A program made the position numbers and the translations under genes. Below the pieces are notes generated by a model. That model ran no database searches and had not been told where the DNA came from. It saw only the letters and a list, made by a program, of their open reading frames with translations. Shown here piece after piece: positions 16,900 through 25,670 of a stretch of DNA of 64,000 nt. Source of the DNA: Streptomyces sp. AC1-42W (GTDB lineage Bacteria; Actinomycetota; Actinomycetes; Streptomycetales; Streptomycetaceae); NCBI RefSeq assembly GCF_003248355.1, contig NZ_QKWY01000002.1:1798001-1862000 (forward strand). Reading direction: 5' to 3'. The first letter of the stretch is position 1. Each line of letters begins with the position of its first letter.

Positions 16900-17965
16900 A
16901 CTGTGTTGTTGTGATTCGTGTCGTCGGGTGGGGTCGTTGATCCATGCCTGCTGGGGGATCTTCGGTGGCACGGGCCGGTGGTTGAAGCGTTCGGGGTGCT
17001 GCTCGAACGCGACCGTGAGGGTGGTCGCCCGTTGCTCGCGGACGAGGTCGGCGGTGCCGAAATGGACGCTGGCCGGGGTGTGGTAGCCGATCCCGGAGTG
17101 CCGGTGGACGTGGTTGTAGTGCGAGATGAACGCGTCCATCCACTCGCGTGCGTGGGCGAGGGAATCGAAGCGTTCGGGGTAGTCCGACTGGTACTTCGTG
17201 GTGCGGAACCGGCTCTCGCTGTACGGGTTGTCGTTGCTGACCCTGGGTCTGGAGTGGCTTCGGGTGACGCCCAGGTCGAGAAGCATCTGGGAGACCTGCC
17301 TGGAGGTCATCGAGGTGCCGCGGTCGGCGTGAACGGTGTGCGGCACGATCCCGTTGCGGTCGATCGCCTCTTGGATCAACTCCTCGGCTCGCGCCGCTGA
17401 TTCGGCCTGCTCGACGGTGTGGCCGACGACATAGCGGGAGTAGATGTCGAGGATCACGTAGCCGTGGAACCAGACTCCCTTCGCCGGGCCGGCCAGGCGG
17501 GTGATGTCCCAGCTCCAGACCTGGGAAGGCCCGTCGGCGACGAGTTCGGGAATGGTGCGGGGAGGATGGGTGGCCCGCCGGCGGCGTTCGCCGTCCTGAC
17601 CGGCTTCCTTCAGGATCCGGTACATCGTGCGCTCGGAACAGTGGTAACGGCCCTCGTCCAGCTCGCGGGCATAGACCTGCGCGGGCGGCAGGTCCACGTA
17701 CTCGGGCCGGTTCATCAGCTCCAGCACCGCCCGCCGCTCGGCCGCCGACAGCGCGTTGACCGGCGCCGGACGCGGAGCCTTCGGCCTGGGCGGGGCCGGG
17801 TTGAGCCGCCGGTGGTGGGTGGCCCGGGAGCGTCCCGTCAGACGGCACGCCACCACGATGCCCACGTGCGGAGCGAGCTGCTCGACCAGGGCGTGCAGAT
17901 GATGTTCGAGGACGTCGTTCAGTCCGCGCTGTCGGAGACCGATTCCAACAGCGCGACAGCTTTTC
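16894..17965 (-). CDS. IS3-family transposase orfB (integrase catalytic core)
   Basis: rve-type DDE core: SWDIT, HADRG and SESRF supply the three acids. It contains an HTH_21-like N-terminal part (LMNRPEYVDLPPAQVYARE). There is no convincing independent start; the natural product is the OrfAB fusion, made by a -1 slip at GGAAAAG (minus strand, 17959-17965), where the orfA frame VLGKAVALL becomes GKSCRAVGIGL. The frame ends at 16894. Confidence 0.85.
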
Positions 17966-18302
17966 CCAGCACCTCCACCGCGGCGCGGTTCTTCGCCAGC
18001 TCCTTCTCCAGCCGTTCCACCTGCCTGCGCAGCCTGTCGTTCTCCGCCTCGGCCGGGTGCTTCCTCGGGCGGGCGGGGCTGGTGCGGTGATCGGTCAGCT
18101 TCTCCAGCGCGCCCGCATCCCTGGCCTGCCGCCACTCGATGATGTGCGAGTGGTACAGCCTCTCCCGGCGCAGGACAGCGCCCTTGTCCCCGGCGGGGGC
18201 CGCGTCGTACTCGGCGACGATCCGCAGCTTGTACTCGGGGGCGAAACGGCGGCGCTTCGGCTTCGGCGCCGGATCCTGCCCGGCGGGCTTGGTGCTGGTC
18301 AT
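17919..18302 (-). CDS. IS3-family transposase orfA
   Basis: About 127 residues from ATG 18302 (MTSTKPAGQDP). N-terminal helix-turn-helix of the HTH_8/HTH_Tnp_1 type (FAPEYKLRIVAEYDAA) followed by a leucine-zipper-like coiled coil (NDRLRRQVERLEKELAKNR). It overlaps orfB by about 45 bases in the -1 frame. Confidence 0.85.
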   Translation of the reverse strand: MTSTKPAGQDPAPKPKRRRFAPEYKLRIVAEYDAAPAGDKGAVLRRERLYHSHIIEWRQARDAGALEKLTDHRTSPARPRKHPAEAENDRLRRQVERLEKELAKNRAAVEVLGKAVALLESVSDSAD

Positions 18303-18359
18303 GCGGGTGGTTCTCCTGTCGTACCCGCCCACAATATCTGATCATTTCGGGGCGTCTCA

Positions 18360-18752
18360 CCCAACGGTGTCAGAGAGGGCGGTGGCGAGATGGTCCTCCT
18401 TGGCTGGGTCGCGGAACGCACCCATGGCGACATCAACGTGGCTCGCAGCCGTTCGGGCTATGCCAGCTGGGCCGCCGCTCACGGGCCCAGCGCGTACTTC
18501 GTGTTGTGCCCCTGGTGCGGGCGCAGACAGTGGATCACTCTGCGCCGTCCGTGGAGGTGTCGTGCTTGTTGTCGCAGTCTGGAAAGCGAGGAGCTCTACC
18601 AGCCCCACGACCGTGTGCTGTCTTTCGGGAGCGGATCGGTGTGGTCGCCTGCGGACACGGCGGCCATCCGCAGGGAGATCGCCGAACAGATAGCCGAGGC
18701 AGAGACCGCCGACTTGGAGGACTTTCGCTCGGAGGCCTCGTACGAAGAGTGA
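18360..18752 (+). pseudogene. 3' part of the split nuclease-like gene, zinc ribbon
   Basis: Open frame reaching back to the IS edge; an internal ATG lies at 18390 (MVLLGWVAERTHGDINVARS). It has a CPWCG...CRACC pattern that can form a zinc ribbon and an acidic, helical tail (IAEQIAEAETADLEDF). Its layout suits a C-terminal continuation of 16549-16866. I infer one gene split by the IS; because the IS edges are not exact, I cannot prove frame continuity. Confidence 0.5.
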
Positions 18753-18936
18753 GGGCGCGGGCGCGTAGTGCTCGCTCACTTGCGAGTGAAGGTCCACCCT
18801 CGGCCGGGCACCGAATGGGCGCCGTGCGGTCGCCACAAGGCGGCGGCACTTCGACGGCTCTCCAGGGGCGGTCGGCCGAGGGCGCTGAACCCCACAGGTC
18901 TGGAACAGATCCGCGCGCCCGGCGTCTTCACAACAT

Positions 18937-18961
18937 GGCGGCCCGAACACTGCGGGCCGCC
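18937..18961. promoter_or_regulatory. Hairpin just upstream of the GIY-YIG gene
   Basis: GGCGGCCCG and CGGGCCGCC form a perfect 9-bp stem with a 7-base loop. It ends 7 bases before GAAGGAGG (18968-18975), the ribosome site of the next gene, so it may terminate upstream transcription or affect that gene's translation. Confidence 0.5.
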
Positions 18962-19014
18962 TTCGCCGAAGGAGGCTCATCATCCGCGTCTACCGCCGAT
19001 ATCCCTACGCCGTC

Positions 19015-19701
19015 TTGGTCGACGCCGTCACCCTTCTCAATCAGGACCTGAGCCCCACCGCCCGCCTTACATACGCCGTCCTCACCGCAGACCAACAGGT
19101 CGCCGAGGGCAGCGACACCTTCGACCTGGACCACATTGCCCGCGTTGTGGGCCTGGCCGGCTCGGACGCGCTGCTACCATTCCTTGCTGAACTCACCGCG
19201 GTCGGTGTAGTCGACAAGCGTGAGCACCACGGCCTGGGTCTTGTCCTCTCCGTGAACCTCGAGGCGATACCTCCAGCCGACCAGCAACCGTGCGTGCCCT
19301 GCGACGACTGCGGCCAGTGCTCGTGCAGTGGCCTGAGAGAGGTTTGCCAGTCCTGCTCAGAGGTCCGGGCATCACGTGTCCCCGAGGCGGAGAGCACCAA
19401 TGAGATGGACTCCCGGTGGGTCTATGCCGTGTCCACTGAAGCCGACCCGCAGTCCATAAAGATCGGTGTTGCCGGGAACATTCAGAAGCGCCTTAAGCAG
19501 CTTCAGATTGGGTCGGCGTCTCCCATAGTGCTGCGCTGGCAGTCGCCGGGCGGATTTCCGTTGGAGAGCCACCTCCACGAGAAGTTCACCCGGCTGCGGA
19601 TCGTAGGGGAGTGGTTCAACTTCCAGCGCACCGCAGACCCAGTGAAGGCCATCAACAAGGCGGCGCGGATCTTCCTTCAGCAGTACGACGCCACCCATTG
19701 A
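19015..19701 (+). CDS. GIY-YIG (T5orf172/Mug113-like) nuclease-domain protein
   Basis: About 228 residues. The N-terminal half looks like a winged helix (LSPTARLTYAVLTADQQV); a Cys-rich linker CVPCDDCGQCSC and CQSCSEV could bind zinc; the C-terminal half WVYAVSTEADPQSIKIGVAG to FPLESHLHEKFTRLRIVGEWF matches the T5orf172 branch of GIY-YIG domains. The start is unclear: TTG 19015 has no ribosome site, whereas GAAGGAGG at 18968-18975 sits 6 bases before an in-frame ATC (18982), with good coding sequence from there (RVYRRYPYAVLVDAVTLL). Possible DNA-damage or defence role; unproven. Confidence 0.65.
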   Translation: MVDAVTLLNQDLSPTARLTYAVLTADQQVAEGSDTFDLDHIARVVGLAGSDALLPFLAELTAVGVVDKREHHGLGLVLSVNLEAIPPADQQPCVPCDDCGQCSCSGLREVCQSCSEVRASRVPEAESTNEMDSRWVYAVSTEADPQSIKIGVAGNIQKRLKQLQIGSASPIVLRWQSPGGFPLESHLHEKFTRLRIVGEWFNFQRTADPVKAINKAARIFLQQYDATH

Positions 19702-20103
19702 GCTTGTTCTTTATCTACCAAGATCTTCCGGGTCAACCGATGGCCTTGAGAGTCTCAGGGCGATTGACGGTCTTGCCGACGTTGTAGCGGGTTGCCCGGT
19801 GCTCGTTCTTGGCGCCGGGTGGCCGTCCGGGTCCGGTGCCTCGGGGTTTGGGAACACGGGCCGGGCAGGCGAGGTGAGCGCGCGGATGTTCTGAACCCCC
19901 GGCGAACCCGGGCCGGGGTGAGCCGGTCGGAGCCCGTGGGTTTGTCCCAGGGCCGGGGGAGGTCCGTGGCAAGGGGCCGGGCGAGCCGGAGCTAGGCGTG
20001 GGCGACGATCAGGATTCAGGTCCAGCGGTCCGCGGGCCTTGACCCCAGATGTTGGACACACGAGACACTGGATCCTGAGGACCTGAGGACGGACATCTCG
20101 TGT
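19702..20103. other. Gene-poor gap
   Basis: I see no supportable gene. Near 20,040-20,095 there is a short run of direct repeats (CCTGAGGA) beside a TGTTGGACA-type motif that resembles the eroded end of an insertion sequence. That identification is weak. Confidence 0.3.
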
Positions 20104-20244
20104 TCAGGCGTCGGCAAGTTCGAGAGCCCGCGGGCTGTCGGTCGCCCATGTCATGGTGACGGCAGCGGTGTGCGCGTGCGCGTGCGCGGTGGCATCCTGA
20201 GCGAGGACTCCGCCGGCGAGGAGGCTCTCGTCGTCGGGATGGGC
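20104..20244 (-). pseudogene. Remnant of a PIG-L (LmbE) deacetylase gene
   Basis: A 46-codon stretch encodes AHPDDESLLAGGVLAQ, then VTMTWATDSPRALELADA and a stop. AHPDDE is the zinc-binding signature near the N-terminus of PIG-L N-acetylglucosaminyl deacetylases, which are normally 220-300 residues long. A repeated HAHAH tract replaces the usual sequence in the middle and the rest of the domain is missing. It is a dead fragment. The DNA from 20245 to 20516 holds no gene I can support. Confidence 0.55.
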
Positions 20245-20516
20245 TTGTGGACTCCGTTTAGAACTGACCACTGACCGTCAGCAGACGAACCTGCAGCAAG
20301 TCCCAGCCACTTATCACGTATCAGCCCCCGGCCGCGCACCTGACCGAGGGCTGCTTCGAGGATCGGGTTGGATCAGAATCCAGCGTGCTGAAGCAGTCTT
20401 CGGACGATGCTGGTGATGGCCCGGCGGGGCTGTGTGCCCGGCGATGCGCGCATGGAGAAGGGGCTCTCTCTCCGCCACGGCAGTGACGAGGAGGGAGCCC
20501 CCCCTGAACGCTCGGG

Positions 20517-20732
20517 CTATGACGTGATAAAGCGCTCCTCGCTCACGCCGCTGATGAACTCGCGCCAGGAATCGGCCGGGAACACGACGGCCGCACCGTG
20601 GGGGACCTTGGAGTCCCGGATGGCCATCCGCCCGTTGGGCAGCCGGCCGCCTTCCACGCATGCGCCTCCCTGGTCGTTGCTGTAGCTCGATCGGAACCAG
20701 CTGACCCCAAGATCATCGGCCCTGGTCTGCAT
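20517..20732 (-). CDS. DUF397 protein
   Basis: A 71-residue DUF397 protein: WFRSSYSNDQGGACVEGG and VAIRDSK-like AIRDSKVPHG are the family hallmarks. The ATG at 20732 follows AAGGAG by 6 bases and overlaps the stop of the upstream HTH gene, so the two are coupled. Such HTH-DUF5753/DUF397 pairs are very common in Streptomyces and behave as developmental regulators or toxin-antitoxin-like pairs. Confidence 0.9.
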   Translation of the reverse strand: MQTRADDLGVSWFRSSYSNDQGGACVEGGRLPNGRMAIRDSKVPHGAAVVFPADSWREFISGVSEERFITS

Positions 20733-21631
20733 CAAATCTCCTTGCTTACGCGGTGGATCATGCTCAGAGACTCCTGATAGCCCGGAGCAAGTGCTTGAAG
20801 TTCACTGAATGCCGTCTCGTACTTCTTCACGTCATCATCGCGACGCGAGACGCCGGCGCCGACCAGGTTCTCGAGGTACACCATCGGTCGGAGGTTGGGG
20901 ACTGGCGGCCCAAACCGCAGCAGAATGAAGGGACCGTTCATGCCGGGGTGATAGCCCAAGCTGAACGGTACGACCTGCACCTTGACGTTGGGCAGGGAGC
21001 TGGAGATCTCCATGATGTGCTCCAGCTGCCCCTTCATCACCGAGCGGTCGGCGACCACGCGTCGCAGGACCGCCTCGTTGATGATCGCAACGAAGTCGAG
21101 TGGGTCAACCTTGCGATGCAAAACTTCCTGACGAGTCATGCGTACCGCGACCAGGCGGTCGATCTGGTCGCTGGGAAGGCCCGCGTGGGCCCTCTGGTGG
21201 ATGGCTCGGACGTACGGTTCGGTCTGAAGCAGTCCAGGAACGAACTCGGCCTCGTAGCATCCCATCTTCTCGGCGGTGGCCTCCAAGCCGAGGTACGCCT
21301 TGAAGCCCGGCTGGATGACGTCACGCACTTCGGGGGACTGCCACCAGTCCTTCTTCGTCTTCGTGACTGTGGCGTACCCCGCCAAGACTCGCTGCTTCTC
21401 GGGTGCTGCCCCGTAGATGTGGCACAGCGCTATGACGTCAGCCGGCTCAACTGATCCGCTGTCCGCCGTCTCCAACCGAGTCAACTTCGAGCCGGCCCAG
21501 GATAGATGACGGCATACCTCTGCGCCGGTCATCTTCCTCTGCAGCCGTAGCTGACGTAGCTCAACGCCCAGTTGGAGCCGACATAGAGCAGGCGTTGCTG
21601 CTTCGAAGGCCGATTCGGCCACTTCGATCAT
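20732..21631 (-). CDS. XRE-family regulator with DUF5753 (Scr1-type)
   Basis: A 299-residue DNA-binding protein. The N-terminal helix-turn-helix (LRLQRKMTGAEVCRHLSW, then SKLTRLETADSG) is followed by the DUF5753 ligand-binding-like domain (FVPGLLQTEPYVRAIHQ, VQVVPFSLGYHPGMNGPF). ATG 21631 is chosen because GGGAGG precedes it; the frame continues upstream without homology. It forms an operon with the DUF397 gene and probably controls its own promoter through the AACGTTCG repeats upstream. Confidence 0.92.
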   Translation of the reverse strand: MIEVAESAFEAATPALCRLQLGVELRQLRLQRKMTGAEVCRHLSWAGSKLTRLETADSGSVEPADVIALCHIYGAAPEKQRVLAGYATVTKTKKDWWQSPEVRDVIQPGFKAYLGLEATAEKMGCYEAEFVPGLLQTEPYVRAIHQRAHAGLPSDQIDRLVAVRMTRQEVLHRKVDPLDFVAIINEAVLRRVVADRSVMKGQLEHIMEISSSLPNVKVQVVPFSLGYHPGMNGPFILLRFGPPVPNLRPMVYLENLVGAGVSRRDDDVKKYETAFSELQALAPGYQESLSMIHRVSKEI

Positions 21632-21669
21632 CCCGCACCCTCCCGAATCTTGGACCCAGTCTGACGGTG

Positions 21670-21716
21670 AACGTTCGAGTTGCGCAACGCAGCTTCTCCT
21701 GACTAGTGCAACGTTC
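21670..21716. promoter_or_regulatory. Repeated AACGTTCG boxes in a divergent promoter gap
   Basis: AACGTTCG occurs at about 21670 and again at about 21709, with the palindrome GTTGCGCAAC (21679-21688) between them. The 318-bp gap 21632-21949 is AT-rich for this genome and separates two divergent genes. Likely operator for the HTH/DUF397 operon; it holds no gene I can support. Confidence 0.4.
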
Positions 21717-21949
21717 GGCTGATTCGCAGAACTCTCTTGCAGGACAGCAAAGTTTGCAGTGAAATTCGTCTGAAGCAATTGCTCCTGAGAGCTTCCACGA
21801 TAGGTCTTGCGCTGTCATGATGTCTGCGGATCGAGTGCACTGGGTCACCGATCGACACTCATGGTTGCCATCCCCGTCTGCTGGCATGTCGGTAGCCCTT
21901 CGTGGGCGTGCTTGCAGCACGACGACCTCCGACGAAGCCGAGGCCAGCA

Positions 21950-22456
21950 ATGCGCCAGAGCAATGCCCGCACCATGCGGAACTGGATGAGCGAGGTACGC
22001 CCCGAGCGTGTGCGAGGGGTCGACTACGCAGCTCGTCCCGTCCCCAACCCGTACGCACTCGTAGCTGCCGTACGTCGCTCCCAGGTGGACCGGCGCGTAG
22101 AGCAGATCCGCAGTCGCCACCGGACGCCAAGGGTTTGCCTATACGCGTTATCCGGCGACGGTGAGAGCCTGGCCGCATCGCTCAACTCCGCTGCGGCCTA
22201 CGCCGAAGCGCGGTCATGGCAGGTGTCGGCAGGGCGGTCCCACTCCGACTTGGTGGGCCAGCCGGCTTCCTCGTCGCGGCCGGGCTGGAGGCTCGTGAAG
22301 AGCCAGGTACGCGCCGGCTTCGCGGACGGAGTGGTGGTGGCTACCGCCGAGGCCATCAGTACGGAGTTCGATGAGTATCGACGGGAACTCGACTGGTTCG
22401 CCTCGCACTTCGCCTTCGTGGCCGTAGTGACACCCGAAGCTGTGGGGCTGCCATGA
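21950..22456 (+). CDS. Resolvase-fold protein, degenerate serine recombinase
   Basis: About 168 residues. The core (RVCLYALSGDGESLAASLNS, then AFVAVVTPEAV) follows the fold pattern of the serine-recombinase N-terminal domain, including the DGVVVATAEAIS segment, but the usual YxRVS catalytic motif is changed to YALSG and no DNA-binding domain follows. Streptomyces carries many such stand-alone proteins of unknown function. The start could also be the ATG at 21974 or 21986. It overlaps the next gene by 4 bases. Confidence 0.6.
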   Translation: MRQSNARTMRNWMSEVRPERVRGVDYAARPVPNPYALVAAVRRSQVDRRVEQIRSRHRTPRVCLYALSGDGESLAASLNSAAAYAEARSWQVSAGRSHSDLVGQPASSSRPGWRLVKSQVRAGFADGVVVATAEAISTEFDEYRRELDWFASHFAFVAVVTPEAVGLP

Positions 22457-23061
22457 GCAGGACGACTCGGATCATGGATCGGCCGCCGGCTCAGCATGTT
22501 GCGACGGGCGCGTGCCGTCCGTTCGGTCCCAAGTCCGAGCGCGGGCGAATCGCTCGAACGTTGCATGATGCCGTGGGGCTGATGCGCGCAATACGGGTCA
22601 CCTTTCCCCGGCTTGAACTGACGGCCAGTCAACACTCGCACCGGACGGGACAGGGGCGGGACCAGGTAGTCGCCGCGACAGAGACGGTTGCGCTCGTGCT
22701 GGGCGAGGACTCGCCCGTTCCTGAGAACGCCGCCGATGTGGAGGACCTCGTCCTGCGGTTGCGGGGCCACGTCCAGCACCTCGGCCCCCTGGCGCCTGCG
22801 ACCGAGCCGGCCCTCCGGCAGGCGCAGCAGCTCTGCTCGGAAAGTCTTCCCGACGGCTACGTGCCCAGCCGAGTCCATCTCGTCAATCTGGCTCGGGCCA
22901 CCCAGCAACTGCTCGCTGTAGCGGGGAACGACAGAGCTGTCACCGTGGAGTCGCCGCGCCGACGTTGGTGGTGGAGGCCGTCGTTGAACGTATGGCGCGG
23001 CTCCGTTTTCGCCCTGGCACTCGCCGTTTTGGTGCTTGCCGCATCGGTGCCGCGTAGGTGA
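22453..23061 (+). CDS. DUF6415-like protein with a C-terminal membrane segment
   Basis: About 202 residues. A helical, acidic region (VALVLGEDSPVPENAADVED, VEDLVLRLRGHVQHLGPL) of the kind seen in DUF6415 'natural product biosynthesis' proteins, followed by a basic stretch and one transmembrane helix (SVFALALAVLVLAASV). The ATG overlaps the stop of the upstream gene (ATGA) and its own stop overlaps the next start (GTGA), giving a coupled chain. Confidence 0.6.
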   Translation: MSRTTRIMDRPPAQHVATGACRPFGPKSERGRIARTLHDAVGLMRAIRVTFPRLELTASQHSHRTGQGRDQVVAATETVALVLGEDSPVPENAADVEDLVLRLRGHVQHLGPLAPATEPALRQAQQLCSESLPDGYVPSRVHLVNLARATQQLLAVAGNDRAVTVESPRRRWWWRPSLNVWRGSVFALALAVLVLAASVPRR

Positions 23062-23195
23062 CCGGCACCGGGGCCGCCCTCATTGCGCTGATCCTCGGTC
23101 CGACGGCCTGGCTGGTCGTCCGCGACGGCCGTACGCGCCGCCACCACTCCCAGAAACGATCCCCTTCCAGGGGCCTACGGAGATTTTTACGATGA
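23058..23195 (+). CDS. Very small membrane protein (45 residues)
   Basis: Begins GTG at 23058, overlapping the upstream stop by 4 bases, and ends TGA at 23193-23195, overlapping the next ATG (23192). It has a single hydrophobic helix (GAALIALILGPTAWLVV) followed by a basic tail (RDGRTRRHHSQKR). Overlaps at both ends argue that it is translated. Function unknown. Confidence 0.45.
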   Translation: MTGTGAALIALILGPTAWLVVRDGRTRRHHSQKRSPSRGLRRFLR

Positions 23196-23800
23196 CGCGT
23201 CATCCACGTATCGAGCGATACGGCCTGATCGGCGACCTGCAGACCAGTGCGCACGTCTGCGACGACGGATCGGTCGACTGGCTGTGTCTGCCCCGCTTCG
23301 ACTCGCCGGCCGCCTTCGCGCGACTGGTCGGCGAGAAACAGCACGGCAGTTGGCGGATCGCACCGGCCTCGTCGTTCGACGACGACGGCCGCGAGGTCAC
23401 CGCCGAGCGCCGCTACCGCAGGGACTCCCTCGTCCTGGAGTCGGTCTGGCACACGCCGGCTGGGATGGTCCGTGTCACGGACTTCATGCCGCCGCGCAAG
23501 GGCGAGCCGCAGGTGATCCAGGTCGTCGAGGGCCTGACCGGCGAGGTCGCGATGGTGTCGGCCATGCGCCTGCGCCCGGGTTACGGCCGTGTCCACCCGT
23601 GGACCCACGAGGTCGGCGGACGCATGGTCGTCGAGGCCGGCGCGGACGCGATATGGCAGGACACCGGCATCCAGCAAGCGGAGCGGCTCGGTGCCCCGTC
23701 CGCGCCGGGCACGGAAGCCCTCCCGCCTCCAACTCACCGTACGAGCCGGGACCGCGGGGGCCTGACGCCGCTGCGCGCACAGCCACCGACACCGTCTTGA
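23192..23800 (+). pseudogene. Truncated glycoside hydrolase family 15 (trehalase/glucoamylase-like)
   Basis: The first ~165 codons match the N-terminal domain of GH15 enzymes: RIERYGLIGDLQTSAHVC, DGSVDWLCLPRFDSPAAFA and RYRRDSLVLES. Family members have about 600 residues; here homology ends near 23,690, and the rest (PSAPGTEALPPPTHRTSRD) is unrelated. The catalytic (alpha/alpha)6 barrel is missing, so the product cannot be an active hydrolase. The ATG overlaps the stop of the 45-residue gene, probably by chance of a deletion that joined them. Confidence 0.75.
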
Positions 23801-23940
23801 TGCGCAGGGCACCGGACCGGCCGACCCCGCCCAACCCCCACCCGGACGTGGACCAACCGGTCCGGTCCATCCGCAAGCGTGAACGGCATTGCCCTGTGCC
23901 GCGCCGAAGCCGACGCCAACCCATACCCCGGAGTGATCCC

Positions 23941-24396
23941 TTGAGCACCCACCCTGCGAGCAGCACGCCCGCATCGAAGACTACGGCCGACGAAGACCGC
24001 GACGACATCGCCTGGCTCCTGCGCGAATTCGCCACCGACACGACCGGCGTCACGCACGTGGTCCTGCTGTCGCGGGACGGATTGCGGCTGCTGGACAGCG
24101 AGGTTGACAGGGGCTGGGCGGACTCGCTCGCCGCCTCGGTCAGCGGCCTTGCCTCCCTCGCGGGGGGTTTCACCGGCCCCGGCGGCAGGAGGTGCCCGGC
24201 CAGGCAGGTACTGATCGAGCGGGACGATTGCCTGATCTTCGTGCGGAACGCCGGACGGAGTTCCGCCTTCGACAACCAGCCTGGTGGCGTGGACACGATC
24301 TTGGCAGTGGTGGCCGCCGTGGATTCCGACGCGCACACCATCGGGTTCAGCATGGGTCGCCTGGTCGGCCGGCTCGCCCCGTACATGCTGCGTTGA
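23941..24396 (+). CDS. Roadblock/LC7-domain protein
   Basis: A 151-residue protein of the MglB/CvnB type: DIAWLLREFATDTTGVTHVV, SRDGLRLLDSEVDRGWADSL and LASLAGGF are typical. In Streptomyces conservons such proteins partner with a small GTPase, a DUF742 protein and a histidine-kinase-like ATPase. None of those is next to it here, so it is an orphan. The TTG start at 23941 follows GGAG (23930-23933). Confidence 0.82.
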   Translation: MSTHPASSTPASKTTADEDRDDIAWLLREFATDTTGVTHVVLLSRDGLRLLDSEVDRGWADSLAASVSGLASLAGGFTGPGGRRCPARQVLIERDDCLIFVRNAGRSSAFDNQPGGVDTILAVVAAVDSDAHTIGFSMGRLVGRLAPYMLR

Positions 24397-24458
24397 ACCA
24401 ACGCCCGAAGCCACCTCGTCCGCAGCCGATCACCAGCTCAACGGAGAATGAGGATCCC

Positions 24459-24947
24459 GTGACCCCGCTCGTGACCACCAGCGCACCGATCACACCGCTG
24501 AGCCCAACCTTACGGCGAGTCGTCCATCACCTCATGGCGGGGCTCACCACCCCCCAGATAGCCGTGGAGCAGGGCATAGCGCTCGAAACGGTGCGTGGGT
24601 ACGTGCGCGACATCAGAGCGCGTCTCCACTGTCCGCGGCGCAGCAAGACCTGGGTGATCGTTCACTTCGCCCTGGTGTCGGCTCAGGCCGAACCGCCCGC
24701 GACGGATCGGCCCGCGCCGTCACTCGACGCAAAGCAGACGTTGCTACTGCGGGCAGTGGCGGAGCACAGCACCACCCGCGACATCAGTCGTGCCGCCCGG
24801 ATCGCCCCCGACGACCTGCGCAGCGCACTCGACGGGCTGCACGCCGCGACATCCACCAAGGACGTCACCCAACTCGTCGTCCGGGCCCATGCCTGGGGCT
24901 TACTGCCGAGTCGGCGAATCGACGTGAAAGGTACGAGCGAACAGTGA
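24459..24947 (+). CDS. LuxR-type helix-turn-helix protein
   Basis: A 162-residue protein with a GerE-like helix-turn-helix (LRRVVHHLMAGLTTPQIAVE, QGIALETVRGYVRDIRARLH) at residues ~15-55 and a second HTH-like segment (LRAVAEHSTTRDISRAARIA). No receiver or sensor domain. GTG 24459 follows GAGG by 7 bases, and the stop overlaps the next start by 4 bases. It looks related to the HTH gene at 25671, so the pair flanks the GNAT-like gene. Confidence 0.65.
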   Translation: MTPLVTTSAPITPLSPTLRRVVHHLMAGLTTPQIAVEQGIALETVRGYVRDIRARLHCPRRSKTWVIVHFALVSAQAEPPATDRPAPSLDAKQTLLLRAVAEHSTTRDISRAARIAPDDLRSALDGLHAATSTKDVTQLVVRAHAWGLLPSRRIDVKGTSEQ

Positions 24948-25579
24948 AGACCTTCCCGCCGGCCGCCGGGACGTCCCGGCTGGACCGACCACGCAACCCT
25001 CTTCCCCCGTACGAGATGCGGCCCCTGCGCACCGACGCCGAGCGAGCCGAGGCTGCCGCCCTCGTCCAGGACCATCAACGCTGGCTCGCCCTGAGTGGCC
25101 TCGCAATACCCGCTGACATAAGCGCTTCCACTCTCTCCAAGGCCCCGGCGACGCCAGCGGTCGGCCTGTTCGAGAACGGACTGCTGCTGGCCTGCATGAC
25201 CGCGCAGCGCGTACCCGATCTCGCCTGGGGCGGCGGCCCGTGTCTCTTCCTGGGCCACGTCCACATCCTGCCCGACCGACTCGACGACACTGCCCGGTTG
25301 ATCACACTCTGGGGTTCCGACGCCGCAGCCCGAGAGGATCTCCCGCTCGTACGAACGGAGATGCCGGCCCGCGGCGCCCTTGCCGCAGAACCCCTTGCCA
25401 GTCGCTTGCGCCGGCTCATCGACCTGGGCTGGGACCTACGGGGACCGGGCCCCGGCCGGAACGGCGACCGAGTGGCCCGCCTCGAACTCGTCGCCGAGCA
25501 GCGTTCCGGGCTCAGCGCGCTGATCGGTGACGACGTCCGCATGACGTTCGCAAGCCCGCCTGACCGCACTGATGCATGA
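24944..25579 (+). CDS. GNAT-like protein
   Basis: A 211-residue protein with the pattern of a GNAT N-acetyltransferase: YEMRPLRTDAERAEAAALVQ at the start, FENGLLLACMTAQRVPD, and a final helix RLRRLIDLGWDLRGPG. The acetyl-CoA pyrophosphate loop is not obvious, so catalysis is uncertain. The GTG overlaps the upstream LuxR-type gene, which implies coupling and suggests that it modifies or senses something for that regulator. Confidence 0.5.
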   Translation: MKTFPPAAGTSRLDRPRNPLPPYEMRPLRTDAERAEAAALVQDHQRWLALSGLAIPADISASTLSKAPATPAVGLFENGLLLACMTAQRVPDLAWGGGPCLFLGHVHILPDRLDDTARLITLWGSDAAAREDLPLVRTEMPARGALAAEPLASRLRRLIDLGWDLRGPGPGRNGDRVARLELVAEQRSGLSALIGDDVRMTFASPPDRTDA

Positions 25580-25670
25580 CGACCGGCGAACTCACCCTTC
25601 TTCAGCGAATCGGAAGCGCCACCCAACGCCGTCCCTCGCGCCTGCTCCACCGAGACTCCGGAGGCACCTC

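Larger units (their letters stand above)
16866..18359. mobile_element. IS3-family insertion sequence A
   Basis: About 1.49 kb on the minus strand with orfA and orfB joined by a typical A-AAA-G frameshift site. The ends are weakly matching inverted repeats, both beginning TG (left TGTCAAGTCAAATGA; right end read inward TGAGACGCCCCGAAATGA). The exact boundaries are uncertain by several bases, and I cannot find a clean 3-bp target duplication, so flanking DNA may have been lost. Confidence 0.75.
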
